Part shown: in pieces, positions 37,099-45,840 of the stretch
Layout: each line of letters begins with the position of its first letter
How positions within the stretch are numbered: position 1 is the stretch's first letter
From: Actinocorallia herbida
GTDB lineage: Bacteria; Actinomycetota; Actinomycetes; Streptosporangiales; Streptosporangiaceae
DNA: 64,000 bases
NCBI RefSeq assembly: GCF_003751225.1
Contig: NZ_RJKE01000001.1
Span: 3,472,001 to 3,536,000 of the forward strand
Direction of reading: 5' to 3'
Notes under the pieces: generated by a model
Told to the model about the DNA's origin: nothing
The model's input: the letters and a program-made list of their open reading frames with translations, nothing else
Databases searched by the model: none
Translations under genes and position numbers: made by a program

Positions 37099-37123
37099 CC
37101 GACGAGAAACGAGGAGGACGGCC

Positions 37124-38638
37124 ATGGCAGCCGCTCCCGTCTTGGAGATGAACGGCGTCTCCAAGGGATTTCCCGGAGTCCAGGCCCTCGACGACGTCGC
37201 CTTCCGGCTGTTCCCCGGCGAGGTCCACGCGCTGATGGGGGAGAACGGCGCGGGCAAGTCCACCCTGATCAAGGTGCTGACCGGCGTCCACGAGGCCGAC
37301 GCCGGAACCGTCGTGATCGACGGCGCCGCCACCCGGGTCCGGGGCCCGCTCCAGGCGCAGCGGCTCGGCATCAGCACGGTCTACCAGGAGGTGAACCTCT
37401 GCCCGAACCTGTCGGTGGCGGAGAACATCTTCATCGGGCGCGAGCCCCGGCGGTTCGGCCGGATCGACTGGGCGCGGATCAATCGCTCGGCGAGAGAGCT
37501 GCTGGCCCGTCTCGACCTCGACCTCGATGTCACCGCGCAGCTCGGCTCCTACTCCCTGGCCGTCCAGCAGCTCGTCGCGATCGTGCGCGCGGTGGACCTC
37601 CAGGCGAAGGTGCTCATCCTCGACGAGCCGACCTCCAGCCTGGACCGGGGCGAGGTCGCGCAGCTGTTCGCGGTCATGCGGCGGCTGCGCGAGGACGGCG
37701 TGGCGATCCTGTTCGTCTCGCACTTCCTGGAGCAGGTCTACGAGGTGTGCGACCGGGTCACCGTGCTGCGCAACGGCCGCCTGGTCGGGGAGTACCCGAT
37801 CGACGAGCTCGACCGGTTCGACCTCGTCGCCAAGATGACCGGCCAGGAACTCGCGGCGCTGGAGGAACTGGAGGAGGCGTCCCCGGATACCGGCAAGGGC
37901 GAGCTGCTCTTCCGGCTCGACGGGGTCGGCCGCGCGGGCGCGATCGCCCCCGTGCGCCTCGACCTGCACGCCGGTGAGGTGGTCGGGATCGCCGGGCTCC
38001 TCGGCTCCGGCCGCTCCGAGCTGGCCAGGCTCATCTTCGGCGCGGACACCGCCGACTCCGGGCACATCCAGGCGGGCGGCGAGCCCGTCGCGATGAAGAG
38101 CCCGCGGGCGGCCATCGACCGGGGGGTCGCGTTCTGCCCGGAGGACCGCAAGGGCGACGGCCTGGTGATGGATCTGACCGTCGCGGAGAACATCGTCCTC
38201 GCCCTCCAGGCCGCGCGCGGCTGGACCCGCCCCCTCGGCCAGCGCAAACGCGACGAACTGGTCGACCGGTACATCAAGACCCTGCGCATCCACCCGCCGC
38301 ACCCGGACGCCCTGGTGCGGAACCTGTCGGGCGGCAACCAGCAGAAGGTGCTGCTCGCGCGCTGGCTCATCACCCGGCCCAAGCTCCTCATCCTCGACGA
38401 GCCCACCCGCGGCATCGACATCGGCGCCAAGACCGAGATCCAAAAGCTCGTCGTCTCCCTCGCCGGGGACGGCATGGGCGTGGTGTTCATCTCCGCCGAG
38501 CTCGAGGAGGTACTGCGGATCTCGCACAAGGTCGAGGTGCTGCGCGACCGCAGGCTCGTCGCCGAACTCGACAACGACGGGACCCTCACCCCCGAACGGA
38601 TCCTGCGGACCATCGCGAACGGAGCCGCGGACTCATGA
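37124..38638 (+). CDS. Sugar ABC transporter ATPase, double-domain (YtfR/AraG-like)
   Basis: 504 residues holding two ATPase domains. Domain 1 has a full Walker A (GENGAGKST) and Walker B (VLILDEPTSSLD) but a degenerate signature (SYSLAVQQ). Domain 2 has the family's typical degraded Walker A (GLLGSGRSE), an intact signature LSGGNQQK and Walker B LLILDEPTRG. This asymmetry is normal for the CUT2 sugar importers. The start overlaps no gene, but its stop overlaps the permease start (ATGA). Confidence 0.93.
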   Translation: MAAAPVLEMNGVSKGFPGVQALDDVAFRLFPGEVHALMGENGAGKSTLIKVLTGVHEADAGTVVIDGAATRVRGPLQAQRLGISTVYQEVNLCPNLSVAENIFIGREPRRFGRIDWARINRSARELLARLDLDLDVTAQLGSYSLAVQQLVAIVRAVDLQAKVLILDEPTSSLDRGEVAQLFAVMRRLREDGVAILFVSHFLEQVYEVCDRVTVLRNGRLVGEYPIDELDRFDLVAKMTGQELAALEELEEASPDTGKGELLFRLDGVGRAGAIAPVRLDLHAGEVVGIAGLLGSGRSELARLIFGADTADSGHIQAGGEPVAMKSPRAAIDRGVAFCPEDRKGDGLVMDLTVAENIVLALQAARGWTRPLGQRKRDELVDRYIKTLRIHPPHPDALVRNLSGGNQQKVLLARWLITRPKLLILDEPTRGIDIGAKTEIQKLVVSLAGDGMGVVFISAELEEVLRISHKVEVLRDRRLVAELDNDGTLTPERILRTIANGAADS

Positions 38639-39681
38639 ACACCGCATCCCTGGCCAAACGCCTGATCGGGCACGCCCTCTTCTGGCCCGTGACGGTCCTC
38701 GTCGTCATGCTGCTCGCCAACATCGTCTTCACCCCGGGTTTCCTGGACATCCGGATCGAGCAGGGGCACCTGTACGGCAGCCTCATCGACATCCTGCTGT
38801 TCGGCGCCCCGCTGATCCTCGTCGCGATCGGCATGACCATGGTCATCGCGACCGGCGGCATCGACCTGTCCGTCGGCGCGACCGTCGCGATCTCCGGCGC
38901 CCTGGCCTGCGACCTCATCAGCAAGGGGCACGGCCTGCCCGTCGCGATCGGGACCGCGGTCGGCGTGTCGGTGCTGCTCGGGCTGTGGAACGGGCTGCTG
39001 GTGACGCGGCTCGGCATCCAGCCGATCATCGCGACCCTCATCCTGATGGTCGCCGGGCGCGGCATCGCGCAGCTCATCACCGGCGGCCAGATCATCACCA
39101 TCAACGACCAGGGCTACAAGCTGATCGGCGGCGGCTACTGGCTCGGCCTGCCCTTCGCGATCATCCTGGTGGCCGTCGCCCTGGCCGTCACGGCGGTCCT
39201 CACCCGGCGGACCGCGCTCGCGCTGCTCATCGAGGCGGTCGGCGGCAACGCCGAGGCGGCCCGGCTGACCGGGATCCGCTCCCGCGGCCTGATCGTTCTC
39301 GCCTACGTGTTCTGCGGGCTCTGCGCGGGCGTCGCCGGATTGATGATCAGCTCCAACACGCTGTCGGCCGACGGCAACAACGCGGGGCTCTGGATCGAAC
39401 TCGACGCGATCCTCGCGGTCGTCCTCGGCGGCACCGCGCTCACCGGCGGGCGCTTCTCGCTCGCCGGGACCGTGCTCGGCGCGCTCATCATCCAGACGCT
39501 CGACACCACCATCTACACGGCGGGGATCCCGCCGCGGACCACGCTGGTGTTCTCCGCCGCGGTCGTCACGATCGTGTGCCTCATCCAGTCTCCCGCCTTC
39601 CGTGCGCGTTTCTCCCGGAAGAAGCGACGACGTCCCGCACCGCCCGTCCCGACCAACCCCCAGCAGGAGGTCGCCGCATGA
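38635..39681 (+). CDS. Sugar ABC transporter permease 1 (YtfT-like)
   Basis: 348 residues with about ten hydrophobic segments. The CUT2 permease motif GGIDLSVGATVAISGALA and the C-terminal GGTALTGGRFSLAGTVLGAL coupling region are present. ATG 38635 overlaps the ATPase stop. Its paralogue follows directly, so the importer uses a heterodimeric membrane part, as YtfT/YjfF do in enteric bacteria. Confidence 0.92.
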   Translation: MNTASLAKRLIGHALFWPVTVLVVMLLANIVFTPGFLDIRIEQGHLYGSLIDILLFGAPLILVAIGMTMVIATGGIDLSVGATVAISGALACDLISKGHGLPVAIGTAVGVSVLLGLWNGLLVTRLGIQPIIATLILMVAGRGIAQLITGGQIITINDQGYKLIGGGYWLGLPFAIILVAVALAVTAVLTRRTALALLIEAVGGNAEAARLTGIRSRGLIVLAYVFCGLCAGVAGLMISSNTLSADGNNAGLWIELDAILAVVLGGTALTGGRFSLAGTVLGALIIQTLDTTIYTAGIPPRTTLVFSAAVVTIVCLIQSPAFRARFSRKKRRRPAPPVPTNPQQEVAA

Positions 39682-40682
39682 CCGCCTTCGTCCTCCGCCG
39701 CGCGGCGCCCTTCGCGCTCGGCCGGCGGCACGTTCCCGTGCTCGTCACGCTCGGGCTGTTCGTGCTGGCGTTCGCGATCGGGGCCGTCCGGTACGAGAAC
39801 TTCGGGAGCGCGCAGGTCTTCCTCGACCTGTTCATCGACAACGCGTTCCTCATCGTCGTCGCGCTCGGCATGACGTTCGTCATCCTGACCGGCGGCATCG
39901 ACCTGTCGGTCGGCTCGGTCGTCGCCCTGTCGGGCATGCTCTGCGCGATCGGCACGATGAAGCTGGGGCTGCCGGCCCCGCTCGTCATCGCGGGCGTCCT
40001 GGTGATCGGAACGCTGTTCGGGGCGGGAATGGGCTATGTCATCCACGCGTTCCAGGTGCAGCCGTTCATCGCGACCCTCGCCGGGATGTTCCTCGCCCGG
40101 GGCATCTGCCTGACCCTCAGCGAGAACCAGATCTCGATCGACGACGGCTTCTTCGACGCGGTCGCGCTCAACTCCCTCCCTCTCCCGGGAGAGAACCGGT
40201 TGTCCTGGGGCGCGGTGGTCTCGCTCGTCGCCGTCGCCGTCGTGGTGTACGTCCTCCAGTGGACGAGGACAGGACGCAACGTCTACGCGGTCGGCGGCAG
40301 CGAGCAGTCCGCGGTCCTCATGGGCCTGCCCGCCGCCCGCACCAAGATCCAGGTCTACGCGATCAGTGGTTTCTGCTCCGCCCTGGGCGGCGTCCTGTTC
40401 GCCCTTTACACCCTCTCCGGCGACCCCACCCACGCCCTCGGCATGGAGCTCGACGCCATCGCCGCGGTGGTCATCGGCGGCACCGTCCTCACCGGCGGCT
40501 CCGGCTACGCCATCGGCAGCGTCCTCGGCGTCCTCGTCCTCGGCGTCATCAAGACCATCCTCAGCTTCGAAGGCACCCTCAGCTCCTGGTGGACCCGCAT
40601 AGCCATCGGCGTCCTCCTCTTCGGCTTCATCGCCCTCCAGCGCCTCATCGCCTCCCGCCGAAAAGCCACGACGCCGGTCTAG
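39678..40682 (+). CDS. Sugar ABC transporter permease 2 (YjfF-like)
   Basis: 334 residues. It shares GGIDLSVGSVVALSGML and GGTVLTGGSGYAIGSVLG with permease 1, plus the ISIDDGFF and AVGGSEQSAVLMGLPAAR segments typical of YjfF. The ATG overlaps the stop of permease 1. The operon ends here with a strong terminator at 40689-40720. Confidence 0.92.
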   Translation: MTAFVLRRAAPFALGRRHVPVLVTLGLFVLAFAIGAVRYENFGSAQVFLDLFIDNAFLIVVALGMTFVILTGGIDLSVGSVVALSGMLCAIGTMKLGLPAPLVIAGVLVIGTLFGAGMGYVIHAFQVQPFIATLAGMFLARGICLTLSENQISIDDGFFDAVALNSLPLPGENRLSWGAVVSLVAVAVVVYVLQWTRTGRNVYAVGGSEQSAVLMGLPAARTKIQVYAISGFCSALGGVLFALYTLSGDPTHALGMELDAIAAVVIGGTVLTGGSGYAIGSVLGVLVLGVIKTILSFEGTLSSWWTRIAIGVLLFGFIALQRLIASRRKATTPV

Positions 40683-40688
40683 CGCGCC

Positions 40689-40720
40689 GGGGCCGTCCGT
40701 GCCGAGGAACGGACGGCCCC
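40689..40720 (+). terminator. Terminator of the arabinose operon
   Basis: A perfect 12-bp stem, GGGGCCGTCCGT with its complement at 40709-40720, around an eight-base loop GCCGAGGA, six bases after the last permease stop. Confidence 0.8.
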
Positions 40721-40727
40721 GACGTTC

Positions 40728-40756
40728 TTGATCGACCGGTCAACTATCGGCTATCT
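40728..40756 (+). promoter_or_regulatory. Promoter and TetR operator of the mycothiol-enzyme operon
   Basis: TTGATC (40728-40733), 17 bases, then CTATCT (40751-40756). The 12-bp inverted repeat TCGACCGGTCAA (40732-40743, core GACCGGTC perfect) overlaps the -35 and spacer. The predicted start lies at the GTG of the TetR gene, giving a leaderless message. Confidence 0.65.
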
Positions 40757-40763
40757 TCGGCGG

Positions 40764-41384
40764 GTGCCCAGGACGAGTGACGCGCGGGAGCGGCTGGTGC
40801 GGAACGCCGCCCGGCTGTTCCTGACCCGCAGCTACCAGACGGTGGGGGTGGAGGAACTGTGCGCCGCCGCGGATGTGCGGCGCGGCAGCTTCTACCACTT
40901 CTTTCCCGGCAAGTCCGACCTGGCCAAGGCGGTCATCGACCTGCACGCCGCCGCGCTCTGGACCAGGCTCGACGCGGCGGGCGCGGTACCGCAGCGGGGC
41001 GACGCGGCGGAGGCGGCCGCGCGGCTGCACGCGGCGGCCGACGCGGTGGGCGAGATCCAGGCGGGGTTCGAGGCGCGGTTCGGACAGGTCGTCGGCTGCC
41101 CGTTCGGCAACCTCGCCGCCGAACTCGCGACCACGGACGACGAGCTGCGCGCCCACCTCGCCGCGGTGTTCGCCGCGTGGGAACTGCGGCTCGCGGATCT
41201 GTGCCGGGCGGCGGCCGAGCAGGGCGCGCTGCGCGACGGCGTCGACCCCGGCCTGCTGGGCAGGATCCTCGTCGCCCAGGCCCAGGGCGCGATCCTGCTG
41301 GCCAAGACCGGCAGGTCGGCCGCCGCCGAGATCCCCCGCGCCCTGCACCAGGTGATCGGCGCCCATCTGAGGGAGAACGCATGA
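40764..41384 (+). CDS. TetR-family regulator, leaderless
   Basis: 206 residues from GTG 40764. The HTH is clear ([20 protein letters not shown] and [20 protein letters not shown]), followed by a TetR_C-type domain with [20 protein letters not shown], a pattern of the YcdC/LfrR-like branch. No ribosome-binding site; the predicted transcript begins at the start codon. Its stop overlaps the start of a DsbA-family gene (ATGA), so it controls its own operon through GACCGGTC. Confidence 0.85.
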   Translation: MPRTSDARERLVRNAARLFLTRSYQTVGVEELCAAADVRRGSFYHFFPGKSDLAKAVIDLHAAALWTRLDAAGAVPQRGDAAEAAARLHAAADAVGEIQAGFEARFGQVVGCPFGNLAAELATTDDELRAHLAAVFAAWELRLADLCRAAAEQGALRDGVDPGLLGRILVAQAQGAILLAKTGRSAAAEIPRALHQVIGAHLRENA

Positions 41385-42082
41385 CCGCGGCCGTGGACTG
41401 CCACATCGATCCGATGTGCCCCTTCGCCTACGCGACCTCGCTCTGGCTGCGCGAGGTCCGTGATGCCCTCGGCGTCGAGCTGAACTGGCGGTTCTTCAGC
41501 CTCGAAGAGGTCAACCGCGCCGAGGGCAAGAAGCACCCGTGGGAGCGGCCGTGGTCGTACGGCTGGTCGCTGATGCGGATCGGCGCGCTGCTGCGGCGCC
41601 GCGACATGGCGGCGCTCGACGCCTGGTACGGCCTGATCGGCGCCGAACTGCACGAGCGCGGCGGCAAGCCGCACGACCCCGACGTCGCGCGGCGGCTGCT
41701 CGACCGGCTCGGCTTCGGCGCCGCGACCCTGGACGAGGCCCTGGCCGACGAGACCACGCACGCCGACGTCCTGGCCGACCACCGCCGGGTCCTCGACGCC
41801 GGAGGCTACGGCGTGCCCACGCTGTTCTTCCCCGACGGCCAGTGCCTGTTCGGCCCGGTGCTGATCGACCCGCCGGCCGGCGTCCGCGCCGTGCGGCTCT
41901 GGGACGTCGTCACCGGGACGCTGGAGTTCCCCGACCTGTACGAGATCCAGCGGCCCAAGGGCACCGCGGAGAAGCTGCGGATCCACCACGCGCTCCAGCC
42001 CTATCTCACCGGCCGCGACTGGATCAGCGTCGATCGCGGCGAAGTCATCGAGTTCCCCGAGTCTCCCGGAGGTGCCCAGTGA
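41381..42082 (+). CDS. DsbA-family thioredoxin-fold oxidoreductase (mycothiol-dependent nitroreductase-like)
   Basis: 233 residues. The thioredoxin-fold active-site region is DPMCPFAY: only one cysteine of the CxxC pair is kept, as expected for enzymes that work through mycothiol (MSH) adducts. The C-terminal half has [20 protein letters not shown], with the cis-proline loop, similar to mycobacterial Rv2466c. Rv2466c activates nitro-drugs in an MSH-dependent way. It is coupled to both neighbours by 4-bp overlaps. Likely role: MSH-dependent detoxification or repair (inference from family and neighbours). Confidence 0.8.
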   Translation: MTAAVDCHIDPMCPFAYATSLWLREVRDALGVELNWRFFSLEEVNRAEGKKHPWERPWSYGWSLMRIGALLRRRDMAALDAWYGLIGAELHERGGKPHDPDVARRLLDRLGFGAATLDEALADETTHADVLADHRRVLDAGGYGVPTLFFPDGQCLFGPVLIDPPAGVRAVRLWDVVTGTLEFPDLYEIQRPKGTAEKLRIHHALQPYLTGRDWISVDRGEVIEFPESPGGAQ

Positions 42083-42891
42083 GCGGCGAAACCGATAAGA
42101 AGCAGGTGACCGCCACGCTCGTCGGCGAGTGGGCGGCGCTCGACGCGCTGCTCGGCGGGCTCTCCGCCGAGCAGTGGGCCGCCCCGACCTGCCTTCCCGG
42201 CTGGCGGGTGACCGACGTCGTCGCCCACCTCATCGGCACCGAGGCGATGCTCGCCGGGGACCCGACCCCGGAGACCGGCGTCGACGTCAGGGCGCTGCCC
42301 CATGTCCGCAACGACATCGGCGCGTTCAACGAGCAGTGGGTCACCGCGCTCCGTTACGAGGAGCCCGCCGCGATGCTCGCCAGGTTCCGCGACGTCACCG
42401 TCCGGCGCACGGCCGCGCTGGAGGCGATGTCCGAGGAGGAGTTCGCCGCACCGAGCTGGACCCCCGCGGGCCAGGCGACCTACGCCAGGTTCATGCGGAT
42501 CCGCGTCTACGACTGCTGGATGCACGAACAGGACATCCGCGCCGCCCTCGACATCCCCGGCCACGAGGCCGGCCCGGCCCCCGAAGCCGCCCTCGAAGAG
42601 GCGTCCCACGCCCTCGGCCTCATCGTCGGCAAGCGCGCCGCCGCCCCCGACGGCAGCACGGTCCTCGTCGACCTCGTCGGCCCGGTCCATCGCGCCCTGA
42701 CCGTCAAGGTCGACGGCCGCGCCCACCTGGTGCCCGCCACCGACGACCCCCCGACGGCGGCCCTCCGCCTCACCTCGTCCCTCTTCCTCCGCCTCTGCGG
42801 TGGTCGCCCCGCCCCGGACCCCGCCGTCGATCTGTCCGGCGACCGGGAGCTGGCCCGGCGGGTCCTCGACGAGCTCGCCTTCACCATCTGA
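42079..42891 (+). CDS. Maleylpyruvate isomerase-family mycothiol-dependent enzyme (DinB-like)
   Basis: 270 residues. The N-terminal DinB-like four-helix domain has [15 protein letters not shown] and [11 protein letters not shown], giving the metal-binding histidines of the maleylpyruvate isomerase/DinB_2 family. A C-terminal sterol-carrier-like domain is suggested by [20 protein letters not shown]. Members transfer or remove mycothiol. The GTG start at 42079 overlaps the DsbA stop and follows a strong GGAGGT. It completes a three-gene operon with the TetR regulator. Confidence 0.8.
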   Translation: MSGETDKKQVTATLVGEWAALDALLGGLSAEQWAAPTCLPGWRVTDVVAHLIGTEAMLAGDPTPETGVDVRALPHVRNDIGAFNEQWVTALRYEEPAAMLARFRDVTVRRTAALEAMSEEEFAAPSWTPAGQATYARFMRIRVYDCWMHEQDIRAALDIPGHEAGPAPEAALEEASHALGLIVGKRAAAPDGSTVLVDLVGPVHRALTVKVDGRAHLVPATDDPPTAALRLTSSLFLRLCGGRPAPDPAVDLSGDRELARRVLDELAFTI

Positions 42892-42993
42892 CCGATCCGG
42901 CGCCCGGCGACGAACGTGTGCGGCGGGCGCCTTTCAAGCTCGGGGCGTGACTACGGGGAGGTCCATCCGGTCGACCGGGAGCGGGTGTCGGGG

Positions 42994-43202
42994 ACGACGC
43001 CGACGCATCCGCTCGATCCCGTCCGGCGCCGCGCCGAGCCGGAGGCCGCCGCCCCGATCGTGATCGAGGAGAACGCGTGGCTCGCCGGCGTGACGATCGG
43101 CGCCGACGGCGTCGTCGGCGCGGGCGCCGTCGTCACCGAGGACATCCCCCGAACGTGGTCGCCGTGGGCAACCCCGCCCGCGTGGTCCGCGCCCTGACCT
43201 GA
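42994..43202 (+). pseudogene. Relic of a maltose/galactoside O-acetyltransferase
   Basis: Translation gives TPTHPLDPVRRR and APIVIEENAWLAGVTIGADG followed by VVGAGAVVTEDIP, the C-terminal left-handed beta-helix of hexapeptide acetyltransferases (usual form THPLDP...PIVIGDNVWIGGG...GVTIG...VVTKDIPPNVVAVGNPAR). Three lesions are visible: the first ~110 residues are missing; the GGG..ILP turn of the helix is deleted; and the run of five C at 43146-43150 lacks one base. Adding a C restores PNVVAVGNPARVVRAL before a TGA at 43200. Confidence 0.7.
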
Positions 43203-43227
43203 CCGCGGCCCGGTCCGTGAACGCCGA

Positions 43228-43258
43228 GGCCACCACCGGCCGGGGGCGGGTGGTGGCC
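43228..43258 (-). terminator. Terminator of the sulfatase-transporter operon
   Basis: A perfect 10-bp stem, GGCCACCACC (43228-43237) with GGTGGTGGCC (43249-43258), 11 bases downstream of the SsuA-like gene stop. Confidence 0.6.
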
Positions 43259-43268
43259 GGGGGGCGGG

Positions 43269-44270
43269 TCAGCCGGCGGCGGCGCCGGTGTAGAGGTCGG
43301 CGGTGAAGTAGGTGGACGGGTCGGGGGACTCGGTGATCTTGCCCATGCCGACGAAGATGTCCGCGAGGCCCTTGAACCAGCCCGCGACGGTGCCGTCGTC
43401 GGTGAGCTCGACCAGTTCGTCCGTCGAGAGGATCTTCGTGACGGCGGACGCCCCCTTGAGCTGGCCGGACGGCGCCTTGAGGAACTTCTCGGTGAGGGTC
43501 TCGGCCTCGGCCGGGTGCGCCGCGATCCAGTCGTTGGCGGTCTGGACGACCTTCAGGACCTTGGTGACGGCCGCCGGGTCGTCCGCGACGATCTCGTTGC
43601 GCGCGACGAACGAGCTGGGGAAGCTCAGCGCGGGGTAGAAGTCGTCGCTCTTGGCCAGCTCGACGAGGTCGGGCGTGTTCTTCTTGATCGTGTCGATGAG
43701 CGGGTACCACAGGGCCGCGGCGTCGATCTGCTTGCTGGCGAAGGCGCTCACCACGGTGCTCGGGTCCATGTTCACCTTCTCCACGTCCTTCGCGGTGAGG
43801 CCGGCCTGCCGCAGCGCGAGTTCGAGGATCAGATCGCCGGAGGTGCCCTCGGGGACGCCGATCTTCTTGCCCTTGAGATCGGCGACGGTCGTGATGCCGG
43901 TGCCGGGGCGGGTGATGACCCGGTCGGCGATGCCCAGCATGTTCGGCGCGATGATCTTCGCCTTGCCGCTGGCGGGCAGCCAGGCCGCGCCGGAGCCGAT
44001 GTAGCCGAAGTCGAGGTCGCCGGAGCCGAGCGCCTGGATCTGGAGCGGGCCGTTGGTGAAGACCTTCAGTTCCGGCTCGAGGCCCTGGCCCTTCCAGAGC
44101 CCCTGCTCGTCGGCGACGGCCAGGGTCGCGGCACCGGCGAAGTCGGCGATGTAGCCGAACTTCACCTTGGTGGCCGACGCGTCGCCGTCGTCGGAGGAGG
44201 AGCAGGCGGCGAGGGGGAGGAGGAGAGCGGCGGCGCAGAGCGCCGTCGCCTTGCGGAGGAGATGGTTCAT
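43269..44270 (-). CDS. Sulfonate/nitrate/taurine-type ABC substrate-binding lipoprotein (SsuA-like)
   Basis: 333 residues. The lipoprotein signal ends LLPLAAC (Cys 23). The mature protein has KFGYIADFAGAATLAVADEQG and GPLQIQALGSGDLDFGYIGSG, the pattern of the SsuA/TauA/NMT1 binding proteins; LKGKKIGVPEGTSGDLILE fits as well. It delivers a sulfonate, sulfate ester or related compound to the membrane part. It is last in the sulfatase operon and its ATG overlaps the ATPase stop. Confidence 0.85.
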   Translation of the reverse strand: MNHLLRKATALCAAALLLPLAACSSSDDGDASATKVKFGYIADFAGAATLAVADEQGLWKGQGLEPELKVFTNGPLQIQALGSGDLDFGYIGSGAAWLPASGKAKIIAPNMLGIADRVITRPGTGITTVADLKGKKIGVPEGTSGDLILELALRQAGLTAKDVEKVNMDPSTVVSAFASKQIDAAALWYPLIDTIKKNTPDLVELAKSDDFYPALSFPSSFVARNEIVADDPAAVTKVLKVVQTANDWIAAHPAEAETLTEKFLKAPSGQLKGASAVTKILSTDELVELTDDGTVAGWFKGLADIFVGMGKITESPDPSTYFTADLYTGAAAG

Positions 44271-45061
44271 CGGGGGGCTGCTTCCGGTGCGGAGGGCTGG
44301 TGGTGGACGGAGTGCCAGACCTGGTTGCGGATCTCGGCGAACTCGGGGGAGAGGCGGATCTCCTCGGTGCGGGGATAGGGCAGGTCGACGTCGATGATCC
44401 GGTGGACGCGACCGGGTCGTGCGGCCATGACGATCACCCGGTTGGCCAGGTAGACCGCCTCGTCCACGTCATGGGTGATGAAGAGGACGGTGCGGCGTTC
44501 ACGGGTCCAGGCGTCGAGGAGCGAGTCCTGGAGCCTGACCCGGGTCAGTGCGTCGAGCGCGCCGAACGGCTCGTCCATGAGCAGGACGGCGGGGTCCACG
44601 GCGTAGGCACGGGCGATCGCGCAACGCTGTTTCATCCCGCCGGACAGGGTCTTGGGGAGCGCGTCGGCGAAGTCGGTGAGGCCGACCAGCTCGATGAAGC
44701 GTTCGGCGCGGGCGCGCCGCTCGGCCTTGCCCATGCGGGCGATCTTCAGCCCGAACTCGACGTTCTCGCGCACGCTCATCCAGGGGAACAGCGCGTACTG
44801 CTGGAAGATCACCCCGCGCTGGGGGCTCGGTCCGCGCACCCGCCCGCCGTCCACCAGGACCTCCCCGCCGGACGGCTCCAGCAGGCCCGCGGCGACGTTC
44901 ATCAGCGTGCTCTTGCCGCACCCCGACGGTCCGACGACGGTGACGAACTCGCCGTCGGCGATGTCGAGGTCCACCTCGTCGAGTGCGGTGAAGGGGTTCC
45001 CCGCGACGTCGAAGACGTGGTGGACGCCCCGGAAGGAGATCTTGGGCGAGGTCCCGGTCAT
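44267..45061 (-). CDS. ABC transporter ATPase (SsuB/TauB-like)
   Basis: 264 residues. Walker [11 protein letters not shown]-loop [10 protein letters not shown], signature LSGGMKQR, Walker [13 protein letters not shown] and the switch [15 protein letters not shown] are all present, as is the ALTRVRLQD stretch typical of nitrate/sulfonate ATPases. ATG 45061 overlaps the permease stop and its own stop overlaps the binding-protein ATG. Confidence 0.93.
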   Translation of the reverse strand: MTGTSPKISFRGVHHVFDVAGNPFTALDEVDLDIADGEFVTVVGPSGCGKSTLMNVAAGLLEPSGGEVLVDGGRVRGPSPQRGVIFQQYALFPWMSVRENVEFGLKIARMGKAERRARAERFIELVGLTDFADALPKTLSGGMKQRCAIARAYAVDPAVLLMDEPFGALDALTRVRLQDSLLDAWTRERRTVLFITHDVDEAVYLANRVIVMAARPGRVHRIIDVDLPYPRTEEIRLSPEFAEIRNQVWHSVHHQPSAPEAAPR

Positions 45062-45840
45062 CTGCGCTCCTGCCAGTGGGTGAGGCGGCGCTCGGCGAGC
45101 AGCAGCGCCCGGTCCATGAGCAGGCCCGCGAGGCCGATGACGATCAGCTGGACGAAGATCGTCGGGAGGTCGTAGTAGAGCTGCGCCTGCTGCATCCGGT
45201 AGCCGAGTCCGGCCTGCGCGGCGATGAGCTCGGCGGCGACGACGGTGGCCCAGGAGGCGCCGAGCCCGATCCGCATGCCGACGAGGATGAACGGGGTGGA
45301 GGCGGGCACGACCACGCTCGCGAACACGGTCCGGTCGGTCGCGCCCAGCACCCGGGCCGCGTTGATCAGGGTGGGATCCACCGAGATCACGCCCTGGTAG
45401 GTGGAGACCACCGAGGACAGGAACGCCGCGAGGAAGATGACGAAGATCTTCGGGGTCTCGTCGATGCCCATGAGCACGATGGCCAGCGGGATGATCGCCA
45501 GCGGCGGCACCATGCGGAAGAACTGGAGCCACGGGTCGAGCAGCCCGCGCGCGGTGCGGTACCAGCCCATGAGGAAGCCGACGGGCACGGCGAGGCCGAC
45601 CCCGAGGACGAACCCGGTGAACACCCGGCGCAGGCTCGCCGCCAGGTCGCCGAACAGGGTGCCGTCGGAGATCAGGTCGACCGCCCGCTCGGCCACGGGG
45701 ACCGGGCCGGGGAAGCCCTCGATGCCGCTGGCGGCGAGTCCCGCCCAGACGAGCATCCCGAGGACGCCGGACGCGACGGTGAGGGGCCAGCCGCGGCGCT
45801 TGCGCGGTGGCGAAGGAGGGGACTTCACTCCGTTCTTCAC
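45058..45840 (-). CDS. ABC transporter permease (SsuC/TauC-like)
   Basis: 260 residues, six hydrophobic segments. The EAA-type loop appears as [21 protein letters not shown] before ASTPFILVG, as in sulfonate permeases. The GTG start at 45840 overlaps the sulfatase stop (GTGA); upstream in-frame codons lie inside the sulfatase gene. Confidence 0.9.
   Translation of the reverse strand: MKNGVKSPPSPPRKRRGWPLTVASGVLGMLVWAGLAASGIEGFPGPVPVAERAVDLISDGTLFGDLAASLRRVFTGFVLGVGLAVPVGFLMGWYRTARGLLDPWLQFFRMVPPLAIIPLAIVLMGIDETPKIFVIFLAAFLSSVVSTYQGVISVDPTLINAARVLGATDRTVFASVVVPASTPFILVGMRIGLGASWATVVAAELIAAQAGLGYRMQQAQLYYDLPTIFVQLIVIGLAGLLMDRALLLAERRLTHWQERR

Noticed and set aside
42899-42993. Extension of the acetyltransferase relic upstream to an ATG-like start
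   Set aside because: The residues before THPLDP show no resemblance to the family, so only the C-terminal fragment is supported.
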